Assembly: GCF_036188265.1 (NCBI RefSeq)
Contig: NZ_CP108093.1
Location: forward strand, 3,926,001-3,990,000
Source of the DNA: Streptomyces sp. NBC_00247
GTDB lineage: Bacteria > Actinomycetota > Actinomycetes > Streptomycetales > Streptomycetaceae
DNA: 64,000 bases
Reading direction: 5' to 3'
Positions within the stretch are counted from its first letter, which is position 1. The number at the start of each line of letters is the position of its first letter. Shown one piece after another: positions 6,864 through 14,573 of this stretch. A program made the position numbers and the translations under genes. The notes beneath the pieces were generated by a model, which saw nothing but the letters and a program-made list of their open reading frames with translations, did not search any database and was not told the origin of the DNA.

Positions 6864-8153
6864 TCAGGCCGAGGGCAGGTCCGCCCGCTCGTCCGCGAGC
6901 GCGGCCCGGGGGCGTACGACCACCGCGCCCTCCACGGGCGCGGCGTCCGCCCCCGCGACCAGCCGGGACCGGGACGTGGCGCCGCGTTGGACCCGGAGCG
7001 CCAGGGTCACCGCCGCCAGGCCCACGACCAGCATCGCGGCGCCCGCCCACGCGGGGGAGGCGTAACCGAGGTCGGCGTCGATCACCGCGCCGCCGAGCCA
7101 GGGGCCGGCGGTGTTGCCCATGTTGAACGCGGCGGTCGTGGTCGCCCCGGCGAGGGTCGGCGCGGCACCGGCCACGTTGAACATGCGGGCGTTGAGCGCG
7201 GGGGCGGTGTAGAACGCCGAGAAGCCCAGCAGGAAGGCGACGAGCACCACGGCGACCGGGCTCGACGCGAACAGCGCGAGCGCCACCAGGAAGACCGTGG
7301 ACGCGGCGATGCCGCTGAGCAGCACGCCGAAGAGGTGCGCGTCGGCGATCCGGCCGCCGATCGTCGTACCGGCCAGCGCGCCCGCGCCGAAGAGCGCCAG
7401 CACCCACGGCACCCAACCCGAGCTCAGCCCGGCGACATCGGTCAGCAGCGGGGCGAGGTAGCTGAACGCGCAGAACACGCCGCCCGCCGCCAGCGCGGTG
7501 ATCACGATCGCCAGCCACACCTGGCGGTCGCGGTAGATGGAAAGCTCCTCGCGCAGCTGCGGGCGCTGCTCCGGCACCGGGATGCGGGGGATCTTGGTGC
7601 AGACCCCGACCAGCGCCACGGCGGAGGCGGCGCCCACCGCCCAGAACGCCGACCGCCAGCCCAGGCTCTCGCCGAGGAACGCGCCGAGCGGCACGCCCAT
7701 CACGTTGGCGATCGACAGCCCGCCGATCATCACGGCCATCGCCCGCGCCCGCGCGTTCCGGGGCACCATCGCGATGGCGACCGCCGCCCCCACCGCCCAG
7801 AACCCGGCGCAGGCGAGCGCGCTCACCACCCGGGAGACGAAGAGGACCTCGTACGTCGGCGCCAGCGCTCCCGCGACCTGGCCGAGCCCGAACACCGAGA
7901 TCAGCGCGATGAGCGTGGTGCGGCGCGGCAGCCGCAGCGTGGCCACCGCGAGCAGTGGGGCGCCGACGACCATGCCGATCGCGAACGCGGATATGAGCAG
8001 TCCGGCGCGCGGAATCGATACGCCCATGTCGTCGGCGATCGGCGGCAGCAGACCGGAGAGCATGAACTCGCTGGTGCCGAGAGCGAAGACCGAGAGGCCC
8101 AGGATGTACACGGCCAAGGGCATACGGAGTCGACCGGTGTCGGTATCAGGCAT
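6864..8153 (-). CDS. MFS drug exporter, Cmx/CmrA-like
   Basis: A 429-residue, 12-segment major facilitator protein of the proton-coupled DHA1 type. The N-terminus (LAVYILGLSVFALGTSEFM) and the motif GLLPPIADDMGVS closely resemble the Cmx/CmrA chloramphenicol efflux family of actinobacteria. It probably exports a small hydrophobic compound; the true substrate is not shown. The C-terminus is a cytoplasmic Arg/Ala tail. The start at ATG 8153 has only a weak ribosome site; an ATG ten codons in is the alternative. Confidence 0.85.
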   Translation of the reverse strand: MPDTDTGRLRMPLAVYILGLSVFALGTSEFMLSGLLPPIADDMGVSIPRAGLLISAFAIGMVVGAPLLAVATLRLPRRTTLIALISVFGLGQVAGALAPTYEVLFVSRVVSALACAGFWAVGAAVAIAMVPRNARARAMAVMIGGLSIANVMGVPLGAFLGESLGWRSAFWAVGAASAVALVGVCTKIPRIPVPEQRPQLREELSIYRDRQVWLAIVITALAAGGVFCAFSYLAPLLTDVAGLSSGWVPWVLALFGAGALAGTTIGGRIADAHLFGVLLSGIAASTVFLVALALFASSPVAVVLVAFLLGFSAFYTAPALNARMFNVAGAAPTLAGATTTAAFNMGNTAGPWLGGAVIDADLGYASPAWAGAAMLVVGLAAVTLALRVQRGATSRSRLVAGADAAPVEGAVVVRPRAALADERADLPSA

Positions 8154-8361
8154 GACTGTGCCCAACCGGCCGGGAGATCCGCCCATTCCCGGTCGCGGCG
8201 ATTGATCCCCGTTTGTTATCACGCCGTTCACGGCGGACCCTGGAGTGTGTGCCGCGAGGTGCCGTCCCACGCTCGTGGGGTTCTCGTGGGGTTTGAGCCG
8301 GCGCACTGCGGTCACACGAACCACTGTTCCTGAAGTCGAGCACAGTGAGGTGGGAGCGATC

Positions 8362-8535
8362 ATGGCTGCCGATGAGAAGAGCCAGGCCAAGACGGAGCAG
8401 GCCAAGGGCAAGGTCAAGGAGGCGGCCGGCCGCACCGTCGGCAACGAGCGCCTCACCGCCGAGGGCCGCGCCGAGAAGGCCAAGGGCGACGCCCGTCAGG
8501 CCAAGGAGAAGACGAAGGACGTCTTCAAGCACTGA
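8362..8535 (+). CDS. CsbD family stress protein, copy 1
   Basis: A 57-residue, lysine/alanine-rich, highly charged helical protein of the CsbD family (MAADEK, KGKVKEAAGR, DVFKH end). CsbD proteins are general-stress products of unknown mechanism. It differs from the copy at 12281-12454 at 9 of 57 positions. The 5' leader is shared too: GCGGTCACACGAACC, CTGAAGTCGAGCACAG and GGTGGGAG before the ATG occur at both copies, so both are likely driven alike. Confidence 0.9.
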   Translation: MAADEKSQAKTEQAKGKVKEAAGRTVGNERLTAEGRAEKAKGDARQAKEKTKDVFKH

Positions 8536-8757
8536 GGGACGCTGTCCCGCACGAGGGATGCCTTCGCGTGCTGAAGGACGCCTTCACGCACGGAGAGTGA
8601 CCCCGGGAGTCGCGCCCCCCGCCCGCCGAGTGCCCTCGGGCGCCGGGTGGACGCGTCGGCCCGGCGGAGACCGGACGCCGTGGGGGCGTCCGGCGGAGAC
8701 AGAGCGATACGAGTGCCCTCCCGTGCCGCCCGCCTTCCCCCTCAGGAGCGGCGCACC

Positions 8758-8788
8758 GTGTGGCCCGGCCGATGCGGCCGGGCCACAC
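8758..8788. terminator. Perfect hairpin in the leader of the four-gene cluster
   Basis: A 13-bp perfect stem (GTGTGGCCCGGCC / GGCCGGGCCACAC) with loop GATGC. It is the only clear structure in the 310-base gap 8536-8845 and lies 58 bases before the acyl-CoA dehydrogenase-like gene, so it is either the terminator of csbD copy 1 or an attenuator of the cluster. The proximal gap has ACGCC/TTCACGC-like short repeats and no gene. Confidence 0.6.
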
Positions 8789-8845
8789 GCGTGCTCGCCG
8801 GGCGAGGTCCCCCCGCGGGTGCTGGCATGGGGGAAGGAGACGTGC

Positions 8846-9910
8846 ATGTCGAGCGAAGGAGCAGGTGTGGGTACCACCGCCACCACACGTCAGGAGCCGG
8901 CAGCCGGGACGCCGGACCCCTCGGCGCCGCCGGACGGCACCGCGCTGCGCGCCGTCGCGGCCGGCCGTTTCGCGTCCTGGGTGCGCGACGGCGCGCCGCA
9001 CGTACCGCTGCCGGGAGGCGGGCGCACCTGGGAGAGGTTCCAGGCGCTGCACGGGCTGGGCCGGGACGATCTGGCCCTGGCCCGGCTCGCCGAGGGGCAC
9101 GCGGACGCGGTGGCCATCCTCGCCGAGCTGGGCTCGCCCGCCCCCGCCGCGGGCGAGCGCTGGGGCGTGTGGGCCGCACAGCCCCCCGGCGCCAGGCTCA
9201 CCGCGCGGCCCGGCGCGGACGGCCGCTGGCTCCTGGACGGGGTGAAGCCGTACTGCTCGGGCGCCCACAGCTGTACGCACGCGCTGGTCACCGCCGACAC
9301 GGAGGAGGGGCGACGGCTGTTCGCCCTCTCCACGGACGTCCCCGGATACGCCCCGGTGCCCGGCACCTGGCAAGCGATCGGCATGGCGGGCAGCGACACC
9401 CCGGACGTGCGGTTCACCGGGGTGCCGGCCGTGCCGGTGGGCGGAGTCGACGCGTACGTCCGCAGGCCCGGATTCGCGCACGGGGGCATCGGGGTGGCCG
9501 CCTGCTGGCTGGGCGGGGCGCGCGGGATCGCCGACACCCTGTTCGCCTCCGCGTCCCGCCGCGCCCCCGACCAGCTCGCCGCCGCCCACCTGGGTGCGGT
9601 GGACGTCGCGCTGCACGGTGCGGAGTGCGTGCTGCGGGTCGCCGCCACGGAGATCGACGCCGACCCGCAGGACCTGACCGGCGACGCCGCGCTGCGGGCG
9701 ATGCGGGCCCGCGCGGCCGTGGAGCGGGTCGCCACGCTGGTGCTGGACCACGTCGGCCGCGCGCTGGGCGCCGGACCGCTCTGCCACGACGCCCGGCACG
9801 CCCGTCTCGTCGCCGACCTCACCGTCTACATCCGTCAGCACCACGCGGACCGCGATCTGGCGGCCCTCGGCACCACCCTGGTGGCTCCGCCCGAGGGAGC
9901 CGGCCGATGA
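8846..9910 (+). CDS. Acyl-CoA dehydrogenase-like flavoprotein
   Basis: A 354-residue protein with the acyl-CoA dehydrogenase fold: an N-terminal helical part, a beta-barrel region around residue 130-200 (DGRWLLDGVKPYCSGAHSC; IGMAGSDTPDVRF) and a C-terminal four-helix bundle. Family members use FAD to desaturate or otherwise oxidise thioesters or amines. It is shorter than a catabolic enzyme (about 380) and diverges in the C-terminal bundle, so ordinary beta-oxidation is unlikely. GGAAGGAGA six bases before ATG 8846 sets the start. It is the first gene of a coupled cluster with PIG-L, a methyltransferase and a glycosyltransferase. Confidence 0.8.
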   Translation: MSSEGAGVGTTATTRQEPAAGTPDPSAPPDGTALRAVAAGRFASWVRDGAPHVPLPGGGRTWERFQALHGLGRDDLALARLAEGHADAVAILAELGSPAPAAGERWGVWAAQPPGARLTARPGADGRWLLDGVKPYCSGAHSCTHALVTADTEEGRRLFALSTDVPGYAPVPGTWQAIGMAGSDTPDVRFTGVPAVPVGGVDAYVRRPGFAHGGIGVAACWLGGARGIADTLFASASRRAPDQLAAAHLGAVDVALHGAECVLRVAATEIDADPQDLTGDAALRAMRARAAVERVATLVLDHVGRALGAGPLCHDARHARLVADLTVYIRQHHADRDLAALGTTLVAPPEGAGR

Positions 9911-10776
9911 ACACCGGGAGAGTGCTGAACACCGGGAGAGTGCTGAGCACCGGGGCCGGCGCGGGACCGAATCCCGGAGCCACCGGAGCCGCGGACCCCG
10001 GGTCCGGCCCGGCGGCCGACCGCGAGCGGGCCGCCGCCGCGATCCGGGCGGACGGCACCCCGGAGGCCGAGTGGGCGCGCTGGGAGGGCTGGGACGCGGT
10101 ACGGGCCGCTCCCCGGATCGACGGGCCGGTGGTCGTGGTCGCAGCCCACCCCGACGACGAGGTGCTGGGCGTCGGCGGCACCCTCGCCCGGCTCACCGCG
10201 TCGGGCACCGACGTGCACGTGGTCACCGTCACCGACGGGGAGGCGTCCCACCCGGGCAGCCGCCGGGTGTCCCCGGCCGCCCTCGCCCGGCTGCGCGCCG
10301 ACGAACTGACCGCCGCCCTGGACGACCTGGGGGTCGACCGCCGTCGGCGGACCCGCCTCGGGGTGCCGGACACCCGGGTGGACGCGTACGAGAGCGAGGT
10401 GGCCGGGCACCTCGCGGAGGTGGTGCGGAGCAGCGGCGCACGGCTCTGCCTGGCGCCGTGGACCGGCGATCTGCACGCCGACCACGAGGCGGCGGGACGG
10501 GCCGCGCGCACGGCGGCGCGGGTGACCGGGACGCCGCTCTGGTACTACCCGGTGTGGATGTGGCACTGGGCCGTGCCGGGCGACCCCCGGGTGCCCTGGG
10601 GGACCGTACGGCGGCTGCCGCTCACCGAGGCCGAGCAGGCCCGCAAGGGAGCCGCCGTCAACCGCTTCCGTACCCAGATCGCTCCCCTCGCGGACGACCC
10701 GGGCGACCCCACCGTCATCCTTCCTCCGGCCGAACTGCTCCACCACCGACGCGCCTTCGAGGTGATCCTGCTGTGA
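9907..10776 (+). CDS. PIG-L family deacetylase
   Basis: A 289-residue zinc-dependent deacetylase of the PIG-L/MshB/BshB group, which removes acetyl from GlcNAc-type sugars. The zinc motif AHPDDE is at residues 80-85 and the third-ligand region HADHEAA lies near 188. The ATGA overlap with the previous gene fixes the start and means coupled translation. The first 16 codons are a direct repeat (AACACCGGGAGAGTGCTG twice, then AGCACCGGG), so the N-terminal 45 residues are probably a disordered extension. It shares a four-base overlap with the methyltransferase downstream. Confidence 0.88.
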   Translation: MNTGRVLNTGRVLSTGAGAGPNPGATGAADPGSGPAADRERAAAAIRADGTPEAEWARWEGWDAVRAAPRIDGPVVVVAAHPDDEVLGVGGTLARLTASGTDVHVVTVTDGEASHPGSRRVSPAALARLRADELTAALDDLGVDRRRRTRLGVPDTRVDAYESEVAGHLAEVVRSSGARLCLAPWTGDLHADHEAAGRAARTAARVTGTPLWYYPVWMWHWAVPGDPRVPWGTVRRLPLTEAEQARKGAAVNRFRTQIAPLADDPGDPTVILPPAELLHHRRAFEVILL

Positions 10777-11429
10777 GCTCCGACCTGACCGGGACGGCCG
10801 GGGGGCGGGGGGCCTCCACCCCGGCTTCGTACTTCTCCCGGATGTACTCCGGCACGGCGGACCCCTGGGACCTCGCCGGACGGTGGTACGAACAGCGCAA
10901 GTACGCGCTCACCCTCGCCGCGCTGCCCCGCCGCCGCTACCGCAGGGCCTTCGAACCGGGCTGCTCGGCGGGTGTCCTGACCCGGCTGCTCGCCGAGCGG
11001 TGCGACACGGTGCTCGCCACCGACCGGGTCCCCGCCGCGGTCGCCGGGGCCGCCGCGCGCAACCGCGACCTGCCGCAGGTGGAGACGCGCGTACTCACCG
11101 TCCCCGAGGAGTGGCCGGAGGGCACCTTCGACCTGATCGTCCTGTCGGAGCTGCTCTACTACTTCGACGAGACGACGTTCCACGAGATCATGGCCCGCAC
11201 GGTCGGCAGTCTGGAACCCGGCGGCACCCTGGTGACCACGCACTGGGACCACCCGGTGCCCGAGCACCGGCTGACCGGAACACAACTGGCGCCGCTGCTG
11301 CGGGAGATGCCCGGCCTGGTGGCCGGGACGGAGTTCCACGACCCCGACTTCGTCCTCAGCCTCCACCACCGCCCCCTGGCCGACGGCTCACCGCCGCCCT
11401 CGCCGGCCCGCGCGGAGGGCCTGGTGTGA
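10773..11429 (+). CDS. SAM-dependent methyltransferase, NodS-like
   Basis: A 218-residue class I methyltransferase. It has the segment SYFSRMYSGTADPWDLAGRW typical of NodS-type enzymes, the SAM loop EPGCSAGVLT near residue 56, and the post-loop acidic LATDR. NodS itself N-methylates the deacetylated amino sugar of Nod factors. The order deacetylase then methyltransferase fits N-methylation of the amine freed by PIG-L; that is inference. GTG start overlaps the PIG-L stop (GTGA) and the stop overlaps the next gene. Confidence 0.85.
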   Translation: MSSDLTGTAGGRGASTPASYFSRMYSGTADPWDLAGRWYEQRKYALTLAALPRRRYRRAFEPGCSAGVLTRLLAERCDTVLATDRVPAAVAGAAARNRDLPQVETRVLTVPEEWPEGTFDLIVLSELLYYFDETTFHEIMARTVGSLEPGGTLVTTHWDHPVPEHRLTGTQLAPLLREMPGLVAGTEFHDPDFVLSLHHRPLADGSPPPSPARAEGLV

Positions 11430-12454
11430 AGCGGCGCATCGACGGTCTGGTGGTCGCCGTCCCGGCGCACGACGAGGCCGACACCCTGCCTCACGCGCTG
11501 AGAGCCGTCCGGGCCGCCGAGCGGCACGCGCGCGCCCGGCTGCGGGACGTACCGCCGCTGACCCTGGTGGTCACCGCCGACGCCTGCACCGACGCGACCG
11601 AGGCGGTGGCCCGCACGGCAGGCGCCGAGGTGGTGCGGACCGGCCACCGGTCGGCCGGAGCGGCCCGGGCGGAGGCCGTCGCGCACGGCCTTCGGAGTGC
11701 GGCCACCCCCGCCGCGCACACCTGGATCGCCTCGACCGACGCCGACAGCCGGGTCCCCGTCGACTGGATCGCCCACCAGCTGACCTGTGCCCGCGCCGGC
11801 TGGGACTGCGTGCTGGGCACGGTCCGCCTCGCCCCGGCCCGCTCGCTGGAGGAAGCGGTCGTACGGGACCTGCACCGGACGTACTACTTCGCCGGGCGAC
11901 CGGACGGGACCGGGCCTGACGGGACCGGGCCCGACTGGGTTCATCCGCACGTCCACGGCGCCAACTTCGGCGTCCGGGCGGACGCCTACGCGCGCGCCGG
12001 GGGCTTCCCGCCCGTACCGCTCGGCGAGGACCGGGCGCTGGCCCGCGCCCTCGGTGACGGCGGTGCGCGGGTGCTGCGGACCAACGCCTGCGCCGTCGAG
12101 ACCTCGGGCCGGCTGACGCCCCGCGCCCCGTACGGGTTCGGCGCGTTCCTGCGCACGCTCCGCGCCGGGGCGACCACCGGGGGCGCGAGTGCCGCGAGGG
12201 GCGAGGGAGGTTTGCAGGAGCACTTCGCGGTCACACGAACCCATGACCCTGAAGTCGAGCACAGCAAGGTGGGAGTGATCATGGCTGCCGATGAGAAGAC
12301 CCAGGCCAAGGTGGAGCAGACCAAGGGCAAGGTCAAGGAGACGGCCGGCCGCGCCGTGGGCAACGAGCGGATGACCGCCGAGGGCCGCGCGGACCAGGCC
12401 AAGGGCGACGCCCGTCAGGCCAAGGAGAAGACGAAGGACGCCTTCAAGCACTGA
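11426..12454 (+). CDS. Family 2 glycosyltransferase fused in frame to CsbD
   Basis: The first 260 or so residues are a GT-A glycosyltransferase: VVAVPAHDEADTLPHAL start, TADACTDAT, the nucleotide-sugar DXD-like STDADSR near 104, HGANFGVRADAYARAGGF, and PLGEDRALA. A short insert, DGTGPDGTGPD, sits near 175. After LRTLRAG the frame has no stop. It reads through the leader of csbD copy 2 (about 27 residues) and then the whole CsbD protein to 12454, giving 342 residues. The start GTG overlaps the methyltransferase stop. The normal C-terminus appears lost by recombination. Whether the fused protein is made, or CsbD is made only from its own ATG, cannot be decided from sequence. Confidence 0.78.
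   Translation: MKRRIDGLVVAVPAHDEADTLPHALRAVRAAERHARARLRDVPPLTLVVTADACTDATEAVARTAGAEVVRTGHRSAGAARAEAVAHGLRSAATPAAHTWIASTDADSRVPVDWIAHQLTCARAGWDCVLGTVRLAPARSLEEAVVRDLHRTYYFAGRPDGTGPDGTGPDWVHPHVHGANFGVRADAYARAGGFPPVPLGEDRALARALGDGGARVLRTNACAVETSGRLTPRAPYGFGAFLRTLRAGATTGGASAARGEGGLQEHFAVTRTHDPEVEHSKVGVIMAADEKTQAKVEQTKGKVKETAGRAVGNERMTAEGRADQAKGDARQAKEKTKDAFKH
12281..12454 (+). CDS. CsbD family stress protein, copy 2
   Basis: A 57-residue CsbD protein, 48 of 57 residues the same as copy 1. It has its own ATG with GGTGGGAG just upstream, and the leader shared with copy 1 starting near 12211. It is in the same frame as the glycosyltransferase gene, so it can be made alone or as the C-terminal part of that protein. 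A very strong terminator follows. Confidence 0.85.
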   Translation: MAADEKTQAKVEQTKGKVKETAGRAVGNERMTAEGRADQAKGDARQAKEKTKDAFKH

Positions 12455-12496
12455 GCGGCCCCGGACACACCCTCAGGGCTGTCCTCTTCGCGGACA

Positions 12497-12543
12497 GGCC
12501 CGGGCCCCGGTGACAGCACCTCGCTGTCACCGGGGCCCGGGCC
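12497..12543. terminator. Strong bidirectional terminator
   Basis: A perfect 21-bp stem starting GGCCCGGGCC, with a 5-base ACCTC loop. It ends the csbD copy 2 transcript and the convergent ADP-ribosyltransferase gene. Confidence 0.85.
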
Positions 12544-12571
12544 TCTTCCGTGCCGTCGAGGGCCTCGGACG

Positions 12572-13444
12572 CTACCGAGCGCTCAGCGACAGCGCGCCCG
12601 TGGGCGTCAGGGAGACGGCGCCCGCCGGGACCGGCGAGGTGCCGGGCGTGGAGGTCGCGGGGGCGGGTGCGGTCGAGGTCGCCGGGGCCGTGGACGCCGG
12701 GCTCGTGGACGCGGGGGTGGAGGCCGCCGGGGCGTCGGCGTTCGCCGGGAGCTCCCGGGTGCGGTCGGCCGGACGGAAGTCCGGGTTGGTGACGCAGCCC
12801 AGGTTCTCGTAGATGTCCACGTTGGTCTGCGGGTTCTTGCCGGCCCAGTGGTACTGGCAGGCTCCCTCGACGAACCTGCCCCGGATGCCGCCGGGGAAGT
12901 CGATCTCCTTGTTCCACAGGTACTGCGACTGGATGCCGGTCATCCGCGCGGTGGCGTTGACGTCGATCCCGCCCGGCGCCTGGATGGCGTACACCCAGCC
13001 GTCCTTGCCGCCTCCGGTGGCGAAGCCCTGCGCCACCCAGCGGTCGCAACTGGTGCTCACGTGCGCGGAGTTCTGGCCGCCACCGCCGATGATCCACTGC
13101 GAGAGCGGGGTCAGTACGGCTCCCAGCGGAGTGAAGCCGCTCCGGAAGATCGCGCGGGGGTCCGGGCGGGTGTCCCCGCGCCAGAGCGTGTTGTCGTCGT
13201 GGCGCCAGTACCAGCCCTCGCTGATCGCGGCCGTGTCCACGTCGGCCCGCAGCGCGCGGTTCGTCGTCGTCCGCTCCCAGTCCGAGGACCGGTAACCGCC
13301 GGTGGGTCCGCAGGGGCCGGTGTCCCGGATCTGTTCCGGGGTCCCCGGCCACGGGTCGGTGTCGGCGCTCGCCGAGGTGGCGAAGGTCAGCGAGGTGACG
13401 ACGAAGGTGGCGGCGGAGGCGATCCGCAGCGCGGTCTTGAACAT
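12572..13444 (-). CDS. Secreted scabin/pierisin-like ADP-ribosyltransferase
   Basis: A 290-residue exported protein: signal peptide to about residue 27 (SASA-DTDPW), catalytic domain 28-230, and a Pro/Ala/Ser/Thr-rich tail to the end. The fold signs of the scabin/ScARP/pierisin group are present: LWRGD with catalytic Arg89, the STS motif at 130-132, PGGIDVNA, and IDFPGGI after the catalytic loop. Four cysteines (45, 133, 196, 217) fit two disulfides. The group normally has Gln-x-Glu (guanine as target); here it reads Asn178-Lys-Glu180. Glu is kept but Gln is not, so the target may differ or activity may be lost. It stands alone and faces a terminator. Confidence 0.8.
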   Translation of the reverse strand: MFKTALRIASAATFVVTSLTFATSASADTDPWPGTPEQIRDTGPCGPTGGYRSSDWERTTTNRALRADVDTAAISEGWYWRHDDNTLWRGDTRPDPRAIFRSGFTPLGAVLTPLSQWIIGGGGQNSAHVSTSCDRWVAQGFATGGGKDGWVYAIQAPGGIDVNATARMTGIQSQYLWNKEIDFPGGIRGRFVEGACQYHWAGKNPQTNVDIYENLGCVTNPDFRPADRTRELPANADAPAASTPASTSPASTAPATSTAPAPATSTPGTSPVPAGAVSLTPTGALSLSAR

Positions 13445-13498
13445 GGTCGGGGCAGCCCCTCGGTCGGTGTGTACGGCCCACGTTCCCCGGGCCCGTCA

Positions 13499-13561
13499 GA
13501 CGCGGCGCAGGTCGTGTCGGACGTGGCGCAGGTCGTGTAGGACGTGGCGCAGGTCCTGTCC
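13499..13561. repeat. Three 21-bp imperfect tandem repeats
   Basis: Copies at 13499-13519, 13520-13540 and 13541-13561 share GACGYGGCGCAGGTCSTGT. They lie about 55 bases before the ADP-ribosyltransferase start in the gap 13445-13730. A 21-bp period is two helical turns, so a regulator array is possible; no gene is seen in the gap. Confidence 0.6.
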
Positions 13562-13702
13562 GAAACGGCCTAGCCCGTACGCACCGGTGGGTCGCGGGGC
13601 GACCGCGCCGGCCACCCGTCGGCACCACAGGGTTCACCCGCCCGGCGCAGGCCGGCGCGAGATTTTTGAGGGGGAGGGCGACGGACGCCCGGGCCGCCGC
13701 GT

Positions 13703-13717
13703 CCGGGGTCTCCCCGG
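13703..13717 (-). terminator. Short hairpin after the tetR gene
   Basis: CCGGGG-TCT-CCCCGG lies 14-28 bases past the TetR gene stop. It is short but well placed. Confidence 0.5.
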
Positions 13718-13730
13718 CTCGCGGGGTCCC

Positions 13731-14324
13731 TTACGCGCTCCGGACCTCCGCCGCGTCGGGTCGCGGCACGAGCCGGTGGGCGATATCGCGGGCCACCCGG
13801 GCGATCTCCTCGTCGGAGACCTCCAGCCCCCGCGAGGCGAGCAGGGCGAGGTTCACGCTGAGGAGGGCGGACCGCAGCCGCAGCTTCTCCTCCACCGTGG
13901 CGTCGGGGCCGCCCATGACCTCGCTCAGCTCGGCGAACTTCTCGATGGCGCCGCCCTTGTCGGGGCGCAGATCGTGGATCACGCGGTGGTTGGCGGTGGC
14001 GAACCGGATGGCGGGCATGCCCTCGGCGATGAAGACGTCGACCATCCGGTCCACGATCCGGGTGGCGAGATCCGGGCCTGCGGGCTGTTCCCTGGCCCAC
14101 TCCACCAGGGCGTCGACCGCCTCCAGGTAGGTGGTGAAGAGCGAGAGGACGATGTCCTCCTTGCTCTTGAAGTGGTAGTAAAGGGCAGCCTTGGTGATGT
14201 TCAGCCGTTCGGCGATCTCCCGCAGTGAGGTCGCGTCGTATCCCTGCGCGGTGAAGAGTTCCAGGGCCACCTTGCGGATCTCGGCCCGCGTGTCGACGCC
14301 CCGTCGGCGTCCTGCGGCTGTCAT
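13731..14324 (-). CDS. TetR family repressor of the adjacent efflux gene
   Basis: A 197-residue TetR protein. The N-terminal helix-turn-helix (about 12-60; TSLREIAERLNITKAALYYHFKSKEDI) is canonical; the rest is the ligand-binding, dimerising domain. It is divergent from a DHA2 exporter with two matching palindromes in between, so it very likely represses both genes and is released by an exported compound. ATG 14324 gives the standard N-terminal extension TAAGRRRGVDTRAEI. Confidence 0.9.
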   Translation of the reverse strand: MTAAGRRRGVDTRAEIRKVALELFTAQGYDATSLREIAERLNITKAALYYHFKSKEDIVLSLFTTYLEAVDALVEWAREQPAGPDLATRIVDRMVDVFIAEGMPAIRFATANHRVIHDLRPDKGGAIEKFAELSEVMGGPDATVEEKLRLRSALLSVNLALLASRGLEVSDEEIARVARDIAHRLVPRPDAAEVRSA

Positions 14325-14406
14325 GGCTGTGCGGTTCCTTTCGCCCCGGGCGTCTCCGCGCGGGAGCGCCCTGCGTCGATCGTGGTCCCCGCGTCCCTCT
14401 TTGCCA

Positions 14407-14447
14407 ACTTACCGTACGGCAAGTAATCTACTGACCGACCGGTAAGT
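14407..14447. promoter_or_regulatory. Two TetR operators in tandem
   Basis: ACTTACCGTACGGCAAGT (14407-14424) and ACTGACCGACCGGTAAGT (14430-14447) are 18-bp near-palindromes that share the form ACTKACCGNNCGGYAAGT. Their centres are 23 bp apart. They sit between the divergent TetR and exporter genes in AT-richer DNA that must hold both promoters. Confidence 0.75.
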
Positions 14448-14573
14448 GGATTCCGGGATCAGTTTGCCCTACCGCCGAGCCGATGACACCGCTGTCGTCC
14501 CGCGCCGGGGCCCTGCCGCCAGAGTTTCGGGTCCGTCGAGCGACCCACCTTCCTTGACCGAAAGGCATGCGCC

